The notes: a model not told the origin generated them from the letters alone. Counted from the first letter of the stretch, positions 48,470-62,121 are shown. The stretch: DNA of 64,000 nt from Macrobrachium rosenbergii (GCF_040412425.1 NC_089756.1:3487998-3551997), one strand, 5' to 3'. Translations and numbers: made by a program.

Positions 48470-51400
48470 AAGAATGTCCATAGACGATTATTACTGGATA
48501 AGGATATCCCGTGATTACGATTGTTCCTGGTAAGGGTGTCCTTAGATGATGATTGTTCCTGGTTAAAGGTATCCTTCGATGATGATTGTTAATGGTTAAG
48601 GATATCCTTGAAGATTATTATTCCTGGTTAAGGATCTCCTAAGATGATGAGTATTCCTGGTTAAGGGTATCCTGAGATGATGATTATTCCTGGTTAAGGA
48701 TCCCCTTAGATGATAATTATTTGTGGTTAAGGATATCCTTAGATGATGACTATTTCTGGTTAAGGATATCCTTAGATGATGATTATTTGTGGTTAAGGAT
48801 ATCCTTAGATATTGATTGTTCCTGGTTAAGGATATCATTGAAGATGATTATTCCTGGTTAAGGATATAATTGGATGATGATTATTCCTGGTAAATGATGT
48901 CCTTAGATGATGATTATTTATGGCTAAGGATATCCTTAGATGATGATTATTTCTGGTTAAGGATATCCTTAGATGATGATTATTTCTGGTTAAGGATATT
49001 CTTAGATGATGATTATTTCTGGTTAAGGATATCCTTGGATGATGATTATTTCTGGTTAAGGATATCCTTAGATGATGATTGTTCCTGGTTAATGATATCC
49101 TTAAAGATGATTATTCCTGGTTAAGGATATAATTGGAATGATGATTATTCCTGATAAAGGATGTCCTTAGATGATCATTATTCCTGGTTAAGGATATCCT
49201 TAGATGATTATTATTTGTGACTAAGGATATCCTTAGATGATGATTATTTGTGGCTAAGGATATCCTTAGATAATGATTGTTCCTGGTTAAGGATACCCTT
49301 GAAAATGATTATTCATGGTTGAGGATATAATTAGACGATGATTATTCCTGGTAAAGGATGTCCTAAGATGATGAGTATTTCTGGTTAAGGATATCCTTAG
49401 ATGATAATTATTTCTGGTTAAGGATATCCTTAGATGGTGTTTATTTCTGGTTGAGGATATCCTTAGATGATGGTTATTCCTGGGTATGGATCTCCTAAGA
49501 TGATGAGTATTCCTGGTTAAGGATATAATTAGATGATGATTATTTGTGGTTAAGGATATCCTTAGATGATGATTGTTCCTGGTTAAGGATATCCTTGAAG
49601 AAGATTATTCCTGGTCAAGGATATAATTAGATGATGATTATGCCTGGTAAAGGATGTACTTGAAGATGATTATCGCTGGTTAAGGATCTCCTAAGATGAT
49701 GAGTATTCCTGGTTAAGGGTCTCCTGAGATGATGATTATTCCTGGTTAAGGATATCCTTATATGATGATTATTCCTGGTTAAGGATATCCTTAGATGATG
49801 ATTATTTGTGGTTAAGGATATCCTTAAAAATGATTGCTCCTGGTTAAGGATATCATTGAAGATGATTATTCCTGGTTAAGGATCTCCTGAGATGACGATT
49901 ATTCCTGGTAAAGGATGTCCTTAGATGCTGAGTACTACTGGTTAAGGATCTCCTAAGATGATGAGTATTCCTGGTTAAGGGTATCCTGAGATGATGATTA
50001 TTCCTGGTTAAGGATATCCTATGATGATAACTATTCCTGGTTAAGGGTGTCCTTAGATGATGATTATTTCTGGTTAAGGATATCCTTAGATGATTATTTG
50101 TGGTTAAGGATATCCTTAGATAATGATTGTTCCTGGTTAAGGATATCCTTGAAGATGATTATTTCTGGTTAAGGATCTCCTAAGATGATGAGTATTCCTG
50201 GTTAACGATATAATTAGATGGTGACTATTTGTGGTTGAGGATATCCTTAGATGATGATTGTTCCTGGTTAAGGATATCCTTGAAGATGATTATTCCTGGT
50301 TAAGGATATAATTAGATGATTATTCATGGTAAAGGATATCCTTGAAGATAATTATTACTGGTTAAGGATCTCCTAAGGTGATGAGTATTCCTGGTTAAGG
50401 GTATCCTGTGATGATGATTATTCCTGGTTAAGGATATCCTTAGATGATGATTATTCCTGGTTAAGGGTGTCCTTAGATGATTATTATTCCTGGTTAAGGA
50501 TATCCTTAGATGATGATTATTCCTGGTTAAGGATGGTTAAGGGTATCGTGAGGTGATGATTATTCCTGGTTAAGGATATCCTAAGATGATGATTTTTCCT
50601 GGTTAAGGATAACCTTAGATGATGATTATTCCTGGTTAAGGATATCCTTAGATAATGATTATTCCTGGTTAAGGATATCCTTCGATGACGATTATTCCTG
50701 GTTAAGGGTGTCCTTAGATGATGATTATTCCTGGTTAAGGATATCCTTAGATAATGATTATTCCTGGTTAAGGATATCCTGAGATGATGATTATTCCTGG
50801 TTAATGATATCCTTAGATGATGATTATTTGTGGTTAAGGGTGTCCTTAGAAGATGATTGTTCCTGGTTAAGGATATCCTGAGATTACGATTATTCCCGGT
50901 TAAGGATCTCCTAAGATGATTAGTATTCCTGGTTAAGGATATCCTTAGATGATAATTATTCCTGGTTAAAGATATCCATAGATGGTGATTATTCCTGGTT
51001 AAGGATATCCTTAGAAGATGATTATTCCTGGTTAAGGGTATCCTTAGATGATGATTGTTCCTGGTTAAGGATATCCTTGGAGATGATTATTCCAGCTTAA
51101 GGACCACCTGAAATGATGATTATTCCTGGGTAAGGATCTCCTGAGATAACGAGTATTCCTGGTTAAGGATATCCTTAGATGATGATTATTCCTGGTTAAT
51201 GATATCCTTAAATGATTATTACTGGTTAAGGATATCCTTAGATGATGATTATTTGTGGTTAAGGATATCCTTAGAGGATAAATATTCCTGGTTAACGATA
51301 TCCTTAAATGATGATTATTCCTGGATAAGGATATCCTTAGATTATGGTTATTTCTGGTTAAGGATATCCTTAGATGATGAATATTCCTGGTTAAGAATAG

Positions 51401-54400
51401 CCTTAGAAGATGATTATTACTCGTTAAGGATATAATTAGATGATTATTATTACTGGTAAAGGATGTCCTTAGATAATAATTATTCTAGGTTAGGGATCTC
51501 CTGAGATGATGAGTATTCCTGGGTAAGGATGTACTTCAGTGATGATTATTCCTGGTTTAGGATCTCCTGAAATGAAGACTATTCCTGGTTAAGGATGTCC
51601 TGAGATGATGGTTATTCCTGGTTAAGGATCTCCTGAGATGATGGTTATTCCTGATTAAATACTTCATTGGATGATGATTATTCCTGTTTAAGGATGTAAG
51701 TAGATGATGATTATTCCTGGTCAAGGAAGCCCTTTGATGATGATTGTTAGTGGTTAAGGATCTTCTGATAAGATAATTATTCCTTTTTATGGATCTCATG
51801 AGATGACTGTTATTCTCGGTTAAAGATACCCTGTAATGAGAGTTATTCCTGTTTAAGGATGTCTTGAGATGATGATTATTTGTGGTTAAAGATGTCCTTA
51901 GATGATGATTATTCCTGACTAAGGATGTCCTTAGATGATGATTATTCCTGACTAAGGATGTCCTCATATGAAGGTTATTCCTGGTTAAGAAGTCCTTAGA
52001 TGATTATTCCTTGTTAAGGATCTCCAGAGATGATGATTATTCCTGGTTAAGGATGTACTTTGATGGAAATTATTCCAGGTTAAGGATCTCCTGAGATGAT
52101 GATTATTCGTGGTTAATGACACCCTGTGATGATTATTATCACTGGTTAAGGATGTCCTTAGATGATTATTATTCCTGGTTAATGATCTCCTGAGATGATT
52201 ATTATTCCAGGGTAAGGATGTCCTTGTTACATGATTATTCCAGGTTAAGGATCTCCTGACATGATGATTATTCCTGGTTACGGAAGTCCTTAGATGATGA
52301 ATATTCTGGATGAAGGATCTCCTGAGATGATAATTATTCCTGGTCAAGGATGTCCTTATATGATGATTATTGCTGCATAAGGATATACTGACATGATGAT
52401 TATTCCTGGTTAAGGATACCAAGTAATGAAAATTACTCGTGGTTAAGGATGTCCTTTGATGATGATTATTAATGTTTGAGGATGTTGTAAGGTGAAGATA
52501 TTCCTGGTTAAGGATCTCCTTTGATGATGATTATTCGCGGTTAAGGATACCCTGTGATGAAGATTATTCGTGGTTAAGGATGTACTTTGATGAAAATTAT
52601 TCTAGGCTAATGATATCCTGAGATGATGATTATTCGTGGTTAAGGACACCCTGTGATTATAATTATTTGTTAATGGTGTCCTTAGATGATGATTATTCCT
52701 GGTTAACGATCTCCTGAGATGATGATTATTCCACGTTAAGGATGTGCTTGTTTAAGGATTTCCTGAGATGAAGATTACTCCTGGTTAAGGATCTCCTGAG
52801 ATGATGATTATTCCTGGTTAAGGATTTCCTTGTATGATGATTTTTCCTGGTTAAGGATGTCCTTAGATGAGAATTATTTCTGTTTAATGATGTAATTAGA
52901 TGATGATTATCCCTGGTTTAGGATGTCATTAGGTGATCATTATTCCTGGTTAAGGATTTCCTGAGATGATGATTATTCCAGGTTAAGGATGTGATTAGAT
53001 GATGATTATTCCCGGTTAAGGATCTCCTGAGATGTAGATTATTTCTGATTAAAGATTTCTTGATATGATGATTATTCCTGGTTAAAGATCTCCTTAGGTG
53101 ATGATTATTCCTGTTTAAGGATGTAATTAGATGATGATTTTTCCTGATTAAGTTTGTCCTTTGATGGTGATTATTCCTGGTTAAGGATATCCGGAGATGA
53201 TTTTTTTCTGGTTAAGGATGTCCTGAGATGATGATTATTCTTGGTTAAGGATACTCTGTAAAGTGAGTTACTCTTGGATAAGGATGTCCTGAGATGATGA
53301 TTATTCCTGGTTAAGAATCTCCTGAGATGATTATTCCAGGTTAAGGATGTCCTTAGATGATGATTATTCCTGGTTAAGGATCTCCTGAGATGATCATTAT
53401 TCCAGGTTAAGGATATCCTTAGACAATGATTATTCCTGGTTAAGAGGGTCCTTAGATGATGATTCTTCCTGGTTAAGGATGTCCTTTGATGGTGATTATT
53501 CCTGGTTAAGGATGTCCTTTGATGATGATTATTCCTCGTTAAGGATATCCTCAGATGATGATTATTCCTGGTTAAGGATGTCTTGAGATGATGATTATTC
53601 CTGGTTAAGGATTTCCTGAGATGATGATTATTCCTGGTTAAATATGTCCTTAGATGGTGATTATTCCTGTTTAAGGATGTAATTAGATGATGATTATTCC
53701 TGGTTAAGGAAGTCCTTTGATGATGATTATTCTTGATTAAGGATCTCCTGAGATGATAATTATTCCTTTTCATGTATCTCTTGAGATGGCGATTATTCTT
53801 TGTTAAGGATACCCTTTAATGAGAGTTATTCCTGGTTAAGGATGTCTTGAGATAATGATTATACCTGGTTAAGGATGTTCTTAGATGATGATTATTCCTG
53901 ACTAAGGATGTCCTTATATGATGATGATTCCAGGTTAAGGATCTCCTCAGATGATGATTATTCCTGGTTATGGATGTCCTTAGATGATGATCATTCCTGG
54001 TTAAGGATCTCCTGAGATGTTGATTATTCCAGGTTAAGGATGTCCTGAGATGACAATTATTCCTGGTTAAGGATGCCCGGTATTGAAGTTTACTCCTGGT
54101 TAAGGATGTCCTTTGATGATGATTATTAATGGTTAAGGATGTCCTAAGATGAAGATTTTTCCTGGTTGTGGATCGCCTTAGATGATTATTATTCCCGGTT
54201 AGGGATGTCCTTTGATGATGATTATTCTTGGTTAATGATCTATTGAGATGAAGATTATTATGGGCTAAAGATTTCTTTAGATGATGAGTATTCCTGGTTA
54301 AGGATCTCCTGAGATGATGATTATTCCTGGTTAAGGATGTCCTTTGAAGATGATTGTTCCTGGTTAAGGATAGCCTGTGGTGAAGATTATTCCTGGTTAA

Positions 54401-56149
54401 GAACATCCTTGGAGCAAGATTATTCCTGGTTAAGGGTCTCCTAAGATGGTGATAATTCCTGGTTAAGGATCTCCTGAGATGATGATTATTCCTTGTTAAG
54501 GATGTCCTTATATGATGATGATTCCTGGTTAAGGATCTCCTGAGATGATGATTATTCCTAGTTATGGATGTCCTTAGATGATGATTATTCCTGGTTATGG
54601 ATCTCCTGAGATGATGATTATTCCTGGTTAAGGATGTCCTTTGACGATGATCATTAAAGGTTAAGGATGTCCTAAAATGAACATTTTTCCTGGTTAAGGA
54701 TCTCCTTAGATGATTATTATTCTTGGTTAAGGATGTCCTTTGATGATTATTACTCCTGGTTAAGGACCTGCTGAGGTGAAGATTATTCCCGCCTAAGGAT
54801 GTCTTTAGATGATGATTATTCCTGGTTAAGGATCTCCTGAGATGATGATTATTCCTGTTTAAGGCTAGCCTGTGGAGAAGATTATTCCTGGTTAAGGACG
54901 TCCTTGGAGCAAGGTTATTCCTGGTTAAGGATCTCCTAAGATGATGATAATTCCTGGTTAAGGATCTCCTGAGATGATGATTATTCCTTGTTAAGGATGC
55001 CCTTATATGATGATGATTCCTGGTTAAGGATCTCTTGAGATGATGATTATTCCTAGTTACGGATGTCCTTAGATGATGGTTATTCCTGGTTAAGGATCTC
55101 CTGAGATTATGATTATTCCTGGTTAAGGATGTCCTTTGACAATGATCATTAATGATTAAGGATGTCCTAAAATGAATATTTTTCCTGGTTAAGGATCTCC
55201 TTAGATGATTATTATTCTTGGTTAAGGATGTCCTTTGATGATTATTACTCCTGGTTAAGGACCTACTGAGGTGAAGATTATTCCCACCTAAGGATGTCTT
55301 TAGATGATGATTATTCCTGGTTAAGGATCTCTTGAGATGATGATTATTCTTGGTTAAGGATGTCCTTAGATGATGATTATTCCAGGTTAAGGATAAGCTG
55401 TGATGAAGATTATTCCTCGTTAAGGATGTCCTTTGATGAAGATTATTCTTGGTTACAGATTATTCGTGATTACAGATGCACTTTGATGAAAATTATCCCA
55501 GGTTAAGGATATCTTGAGGTGATTATTATTCTTGCTTAAGGATACCCTGTGATGAAGATTATTCCTGGTTAAGGATGTACTTTGATGAAAATTATCCCAG
55601 GTTATCTTGAGATGATGATTATTCTTGGTTAAGGATACCCTGTGATGATAATTATAACTGGTTGAGGATGTCCGTAGATGATGATTATTCCTGGTTAAGG
55701 ATTTCCTGAGATGATGATTATTTAACGTTAAGAATGTCCATTGAAGATGATTATTCTTGGTTAAGGATTTCCTGAAATGATTAATATTCCTGGTTAAGAA
55801 TTTCCTTACATGATGACTATTCCTGCTTAAGGACGTCCATTGATGATGATTATTCCTGGTTAAGCATCTCCTGAGATGAAGATTATTCCTGGTTAAGGAT
55901 GTTCTTAGATGATGATTATTGCTGGTTATGAATCTCCTGAGATGATGATTATTCCTAGTTATGGATGTTCTTAGATGATTATTCCTGGTTAAGGATCTCC
56001 TAACATGATGATTATTCTTAGTTAAGGATTTCCTTTGTTGATGATTATTCCTGGTTATGATACCCTGTGATGAAGATAATTCCTTGTTAAGGATGTCCTT
56101 TGAGGATGATTATTTCTGGTTAAGAATGTCTTTAGATGATGATTATTAC
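48470..56149 (+). repeat. 33-bp satellite, left part (7.7 kb)
   Basis: More than 200 units with core CCTGGTTAAGGAT and AGATGATGATTATT. The left third is dominated by ATATCCTTAGATG units. From about 51500 the variants GATCTCCTGAGATG and GATGTCCTTTGATG prevail and often alternate, giving a 66-bp dimer. Because 33 is divisible by three, long frames stay open on both strands (11-residue repeats such as RNNHHLRTSLT on minus and DDYFWLRISLD on plus). Frameshifting indels and stops are scattered through it, so coding is unlikely. Confidence 0.97.
54380..55365 (+). repeat. Tandem 495-bp higher-order duplication within the 33-bp satellite
   Basis: Distinctive variants recur exactly 495 bp (15 x 33) apart: TCCTTGGAGCAAG at 54406 and 54901, and GGACCTNCTGAGGTGAAG at about 54764 and 55259. 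Intervening units match in order. This is a recent block duplication in register with the 33-bp unit. Confidence 0.9.
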
Positions 56150-56405
56150 TAGTGGGGCAGATAACAAAAAATCGTGCAAATGATGATACAAGCACCAAAT
56201 TTGGTACAAGTGTCCTCCAAGGTATACTAATCAAATCTGCCCGATTGGCCAATTGAAAATCCAAGATGGCAGCCATTTTCTAGATGGCCGCCAAAATAAC
56301 CACCCGAAGTAGATGTTTTGCTTAGAAATATTTGTAGTTGTCTGATTTGCATGATCTAAGTGTGGATTCCTATGTTTTGAAGCCTGCTGAACTATATTTT
56401 CCTGT
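56150..56405. repeat. Left terminal inverted repeat
   Basis: Matches the reverse complement of about 59806-60074. Landmarks are TCGTGCAAATGATGATACAAG, CGATTGGCCAATTGAAAATC and AACATAGGAATCCACACTTA (as reverse complement). There are several small indels, for example about 12 extra bases near the right terminus. Confidence 0.9.
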
Positions 56406-56681
56406 TTAAAAAGCACTCTGAGACATATTCCTCATGATGACCACCGAGATGTTTGTCTTTCTTTAAATGAGTTTTGTCCCGGCTAGTGCATTTTCAAAGT
56501 TATGCATACCGTGCTGCTGTTTCTCGATCTGCTACTGTTCCCATATGCAGCTGCAGAGTGATGTGTAGGGAAGCTCTGCCTGAGAGCACTTGTATCTTCC
56601 TTTGCAAACCTTCTTACAGGAGCACTTTGTCAATTCTTGACAGCTTGCTGCAATCGGTGGTAGTGTTGCCCAATGTATCTG

Positions 56682-57527
56682 CTATGCTTCTCCTTTCTGT
56701 GTCCATCTCCATTCAGCTGGACTGTTCATGTGTGGATTACAGTGGGTTGCCTGGCCCCAGATGATCCCAGCCTGGTAGGCTGCACGCTTTGCATGTTCTC
56801 TGAGGGCTGCCTGTGTTGGTGGAATTGAGTTGTACGGCCTCTGCTTGCGGGCAAACAGATCTAGTCTTGCTTCGTCCACACGAGTGGCTGTGCTTGATCT
56901 GTTGCACATGAAGACAACGAATCTTTCCAGCCTCTGCATGTCAAAATCACGAATCAATGTTGGATGCTGGCTGAGATTGATGAATGTTTCAGTAATATCA
57001 TCAAATACATTCCAAGTCTGCCATGCAGATTTCTTCGCTTTCCCACGGAAGGCAGACACAATGTCACATCCAGTGAATGCGTGAAAGTAAGGGATCCCTC
57101 TAGCTTTCTCAAGCCCAATTGCAGAAACTACCTCATGGACTGGAATCCATCGCATATGGGCTTCTTGGTCAAAGGCAATCCACATTTCCTGAAGACCTAG
57201 TTTCTGGAAGGATGGCAGTGCAGATATTGCTATGACTAGCACATCTATGTCATTAACCTTGGTGATTATAGACTTGCTCCCATCAGTCGTTGCATCCCTA
57301 GCGTGAACAAATATTCGACTCTCAGCTTCTTCGTGACAACATGGGGACACAGCATCCAGAGACTTCACTGTGTTGCTAATGTCATCCTCTCCTTTTGTGA
57401 CGATGACTGTGCTTGTCGTTTCTGCTTCACACATCTTTTCGGCCAGTAAGTGAAACAGTTCAGTCTTGTTGCTGGGGTCACGAAGGAAGCTTTGCCAGTT
57501 TTCTGGTGTCTTGCTAGTTCCTCTCAC
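56682..57527 (-). pseudogene. XPG/PIN-like nuclease, C-terminal part of the transposon protein
   Basis: This 281-codon frame contains CCHEEAESRIFVHARDA, then NDIDVLVIAISAL and FHAFTGCDIVSAFRGKAKKS. Paired acidic residues in HEEAESRI and a D-x-D in NDIDVLV match the internal metal-binding block of FEN1/XPG-type nucleases. It ends with a QAALREHAKRAAYQAGIIWGQ-type segment. It follows the 362-codon part after a frameshift at about 57527-57540, inside the nuclease's N-terminal block. Confidence 0.65.
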
Positions 57528-57539
57528 TCTTCTTCTGAT

Positions 57540-58628
57540 TCATTTCCCCCTTTTTGACCTCGTCTCTGATTTCAGACTTGATTTCTTGTGTACATCAAAG
57601 ACTATGTCCACCCGCTTGTACCGAGCACCATAGGATTCCACCTTTGGGATGATGTCTTCTTTGGCATAGTCCTTAAATGCCTTTGAAGTACGTGGAGGTG
57701 AGGCATTGATAAGTGCTGAGCCATCAATGATGATTGCATCTCCCTTTGGTTCTCCCACTGGGACATTCACTTGCGCTTCAAGAATTTCAACCAGCTGTGA
57801 CTTTTGACACGTATGAAGCTTGTCGCTGTCACTGAGAGATGCAGGGTATGACTGATTCTCGTGCTTGAAGAATTCTTGCAAGTCACACTGCCTGTTCTGG
57901 CTTGAGATGAACAGTCGCGAGAATAACTGACAGTCATCTTTTAGGACTTTCTCCTTAGAGATTTCCTCAGCCTGTTCTTGTTTGAAGAATGAAACAGGAT
58001 TCTTCTTGATTGGATGATAGAAAAGACTTTCAACTTCATCCTCTAGCCCTTTCATAAATGATAGGACCTGCTCTTTGCCTCGCCGGTGATGTGTAGCTAC
58101 CATTTCAGCTAGAGTTAGGTCTGCAATGTTCTTTGTATCTAACACCATCAGGTCTGCTGATTCTTCTTGAAATGTGTTACCTATCTCCTGCATCACTGCA
58201 GAGAGTGATTTCACCTTTTCAAAGAAAGATTTCTGGACATTTGGTGTCTGCTCGTGGTGTCTGCTGCTGTATGTGGCATCCTTCATACCAGACATGGCCT
58301 CGTATCCAGCTAGTAGACGACTAACTTCAGGTCCAGCGACCATCCACCTACGAAGTGCTGACGGGTCCTCTGTCAACCCAATTGCTCCTCCGTCACCTTT
58401 GATCACTGCATTATTGTGCTCGTGCGCTTGATCAATCGCCATGCCAGAGAACTCTCTTCTCGACTTGTGGATGACGAAGTTACCATTGTGAAACTCCTTG
58501 GCCACGCCTGGATGTTGTTGTTCGAGTGACATCGTATCTCGGAGGTGAATAGTGATCCACCGGGCATAGTTAACATTGTTATTTGCAATGAAGTAAGGCA
58601 CCAGTTCTGAAAGTGCTTCACGGTACAA
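57540..58628 (-). pseudogene. Putative transposase plus start of XPG/PIN domain
   Basis: A 362-codon open frame. It contains MAIDQAHEHNNAVIKGDGG and LRRWMVAGPEVSRLLAGYEA early on, conserved in many related proteins I recall from invertebrates. From about residue 295 it enters a PIN-like fold: AIIIDGSALINA, then VDIVFDVHKKSSLKSETRSK with the expected acidic residues. Which residues form a DDE triad is not clear. It breaks at the C-terminus by frameshift into the nuclease remainder. Confidence 0.6.
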
Positions 58629-59350
58629 GTTGAAGTCTCTTTCTCAGAATGAACTGATGAGGGTGAATATCGTGAGTTCCATGTCCAGCACCAGACTCCA
58701 GGATTGGAACTGCGGACTCTTTCTTCCGTGTTTCACACCAATCCACAAAGGTTATTTCTGATATGCTAGACTCTTCAGAGCAGAAATCATGATATGCCTT
58801 CTTCATCAGTTTGTACAAGTGATATTTCACTTCTTGGGCTACGACATCTCCTGCAATTAGTTTGGCGAGAAGTTTTGTATCACTGAGTGCTTTGGCACAT
58901 TCATTTATTCTCCTATTCACTTGCATTGTCATTGCTTCTCTAAGCTCCCCTCCTTCAGTTTCACAGAAGAAGCATTCTTTTGTTTTAGTTTCTTGGAGCT
59001 CTCATGGACTCATCACTAGTACCTACATGACTTGCTCTTTTTTCAGCTCGGTGTAACTTTGTGATGTTGAACAGAAGCCTGCAACTCTCATGATATTGTG
59101 CCTTATTTTTTCTCAACGTTTCCTCTTCCCAGAACCTTCGTCAAGTCTTGCAGGGTCTAGCTTGATTGGTAGCGCATTGAGTGAGTGAAACAGAGGAATA
59201 TTCTTTGCCAGGTTCGTATATCCATCATCCCTTCTTCTGGCAGGATTGGCCTGGGGAGATTTTAGATCTTCTTTCTTAACCTCCTGACATAGGCAACACT
59301 TGGTCCAGTCTGTTTTCCATGATCGTCCAGTAGAGTTCGCATCCGTAATT
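58618..59350 (-). pseudogene. N-terminal Cys/His-rich region of the transposon protein
   Basis: Several frames are needed. CCLCQEVKK (about 59281-59305) leads into a segment with RRRDDGYTNLAKNIPLFHSL. The next frame has KAQYHESCRLLFNITKLHRA, followed by ECFFC-type residues and then the 104-codon frame 58618-58932 (NECAKALSDTKLLAKLIAGD). CxxC, H-x3-C and CxxC spacing suggests zinc binding, perhaps DNA recognition at the terminal repeats. Stops and frameshifts lie near 59115, 58970 and 58620. Confidence 0.5.
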
Positions 59351-59805
59351 ACAATGACGTTCAGGGTTGAGGGTTTATCCTTTTACCACCCCGTACATGT
59401 AACAGTTTAATAGGCCTCTTATGTCCTGTAATATATAATAGGCACTTTCTTGGATGGGATACAACTAGGTTCTTGCACTGTGCTATACACCTAGACTGAT
59501 CGTTCATCCATTGTCATAAATCCCGTGCGATCTGTACACCATCCAAATAACTAAAACCCTGTTATCCTTGGTTCGGCTCTCCCGCGCTGGCACGTCCCGT
59601 CCACTCAGGTGCGGCTGCCTAACTGATTTTGTGTTGATTAGGCAGCATTTGGGATACTAGTAGGTTGTTGCAGTATGATGCCAACATAAATTTCCTGCTT
59701 AGCTGACACTGAACCCTTGCTGAGTTTCACAGCAGTGATTCACCAATGTGCCTTGGTAGTGCCCGACAATCACTCCTTAAATACAGTGCCTTACCCACGT
59801 TATAA

Positions 59806-60074
59806 ACTAGAAAATATACACCAGCAGGCTTAAAAACATAGGAATCCACACTTAGATCATGCAATTCGGACAACTACAAATATTTCTAAGCAAAACATCA
59901 ACTTTGGGTGGTTATTTTGGCGGTCATCTTGGAAAATGGACGCCATTTTGGATTTTCAATTGGCCAATCGGGCAGATTTGATTAGTATCCCTTGGAGAAC
60001 AATTGTGCCAAATTTGATGCTTGTATCATCATTTGCACGATTCTTCTAAAAAATTACTCTTATCTGCCCCACTA
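59806..60074. repeat. Right terminal inverted repeat
   Basis: Inverted partner of 56150-56405. The terminal 15 bases are a perfect match. Identity declines near the inner end at about 59806. Confidence 0.9.
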
Positions 60075-62015
60075 TACTGGTTAAGGATGTCCTTACATGA
60101 TGATTATTACTGGTTAAGGATGTCCTTTGATGATGATTATTCCTGATTAAGGATCTCCTGAGATGAAGATTATTCCTGGTTAAGGATGCCCTGAGATGAT
60201 GATTATTCCTGATTAAGGATGTCCATATATGATGATTATTCCTTTTTAAGGAGGCAACTAGATGATGATTATTCTTGGTTAAGGATGTCCTTTGATGATG
60301 ATTATCCTTGGCTAAGGATACATAATCATAAATGGTTAAGGATGTCCTTAGATGATGATTATTCCTGGTTAAGGATCTTCTGAGATTATGATTATTCCAG
60401 TTTAAGGATGTCTTTATATGATGATTATTACTGGTTAAGGATGTCCTTAGATGATGGTTATTCCTGGTTAATGATCTCCTGAGATGATGATTATTCCTGG
60501 TTAAGATTGTCCTTAGATAACGATTATTCCTGGTTAAGGATCTCCTGAAATGAAGATTATTCCTGATTAAGAATGTCCTTTGATGATAATTATTCCTGGT
60601 TAAGGATACCCTGTGATGAAGATTATTCCTTGTTAAGGGTGTACTTTGATGATGGTTATTTCTGGTTAAGGATGTCCTTTGATGATGATTATTTCTGGTT
60701 AAGGATGTCCTTAGATAATGATTATTCTTGGTTAAGGATATCCTTAGATGATGATTATTCCTGATTAAGGATTTCCTGAGATGAAGATTATTCCTAGTTA
60801 AGGATGTGCTTAGATGATGATTATTCCTGTTTAAGGTTGTAATTAGAAGATTATTCCTGGTTAGGGATGTCCTTTGATGTTGATTATTCTTGGTTAAGGA
60901 TACACTCTGCTCATAATTATAACTGGTTAAGGATGTCCTTACATGATGATTATTCCTGGTTAAGGATCTCCTGAGATGATGATTATTCCTGGTTAAGGAT
61001 ACCCTGTGATGAGAGTTATTCCTGGTTAGGGATGTCCATAGATTATGATTATTCCTGGTTAAGGATGTCCTGAGATGACGATTATATCAGGTTAAGGATG
61101 TCCTTTGATGATGATTATTCTTGGTTAAGGATACCCTGTGATAAAGATTATTCCTGGTTAAGGATGTCCTTTGATGATGATTATTCCTGGTTAAGGATGT
61201 CCTTTGATGATGATTATTCTTGGTTAAAGATCTCATAAGATGACGATTATTCCTGGTTATGGATGTCCTTAGATGATGATTATACCTGCTTAAGATCTCC
61301 TGGGATGAAGATTATCGCTGGATAAGGATCTCCTAAGATGATGATTATTCTTGGTTAAGGATATCCTGAGATGATGATTTTTCCTGGTTAGGGATGTCTT
61401 ATGTGAGGATTATTCCTTGTTAAGGATATCCTTTGATGAAAATTATTCCTGGTGAAGGGTGTTCTTAGATGGTGACTGTTCCTGGTTAAGGATGTCCGGA
61501 GATGATGATTATTCCTGGTTAAGGATGTCCTGCGATGATGATTATTCCTGGTTAAGGATATCCTGAGATGATGATTATTCCTGATTAAGGATATCATGCA
61601 ATGATGATTATTCCTGGTTAAGGATATCTTGCAATGATGATTATTCCTGATTAAGGATGTCATGCGATGATGATTATTCCTGGTTAAGGATATCCTGAGG
61701 TGATGATTTTTTCTGGTTAAGGATGTCCTGAGATGATGATTATTCCTGGTTAAGGATATCCTGAGATGATGGTTATTCCTGGTTAAGTATATCCTGAAAT
61801 GATGATTATTCCTGATTAAGGCTATCCTGAGGTGATGATTATTCCTGGTTAAGGATGTCCTGAGATGATGATTATTCCTGCATAAGGATATACTGAGATG
61901 ATGATTATTCCTGGTTAAGGATATCCTGAGATTATGCTTATTCCTGGTTAGGGATATCCTGTATTGAGGATTATTCCTGGTTGAGGATATCCTGCGATGT
62001 AATTATTAATAGTTA
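60075..62015 (+). repeat. 33-bp satellite, right part (1.9 kb)
   Basis: Continuation of the left part after the transposon, with the same core CCTGGTTAAGGAT. The rightmost 500 bp is dominated by ATATCCTGAGATG variants and is more homogeneous, suggesting recent amplification at this end. Confidence 0.96.
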
Positions 62016-62119
62016 AGGGTGATTATGTCTGTTTACAGGTGTCATTTAGCGAAGGTTATTCCTAGTAATCACGATTATATCGGTTTCGTTGTTGTATTTA
62101 ATCACCATTTTGCTATGGA

Positions 62120-62121
<2 letters not shown>

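Larger units (their letters stand above)
56150..60074 (-). mobile_element. DNA transposon with XPG-like nuclease (Academ-like), inserted in the satellite
   Basis: The 3925-bp element starts TAGTGGGGCAGATAA and ends with its reverse complement. It has terminal inverted repeats of about 255-270 bp and is flanked by TAC on both sides (56147-56149, 60075-60077). Removing the element and one TAC restores a normal satellite unit, so this is a clean insertion. The minus strand encodes, in order, a Cys/His-rich region, a long uncharacterised domain and a PIN/XPG-type nuclease, broken by frameshifts. A 3-bp target duplication plus an XPG nuclease suggests the Academ superfamily. The family name is an inference. 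Confidence 0.75.

Noticed and set aside
51557..54406. Frames of 136-200 codons with 11-residue repeats as possible structural proteins
   Set aside because: They follow from the 33-bp unit. Frames are interrupted by indels every few hundred bases and both strands are similarly open. Kept only as a low-interest finding.
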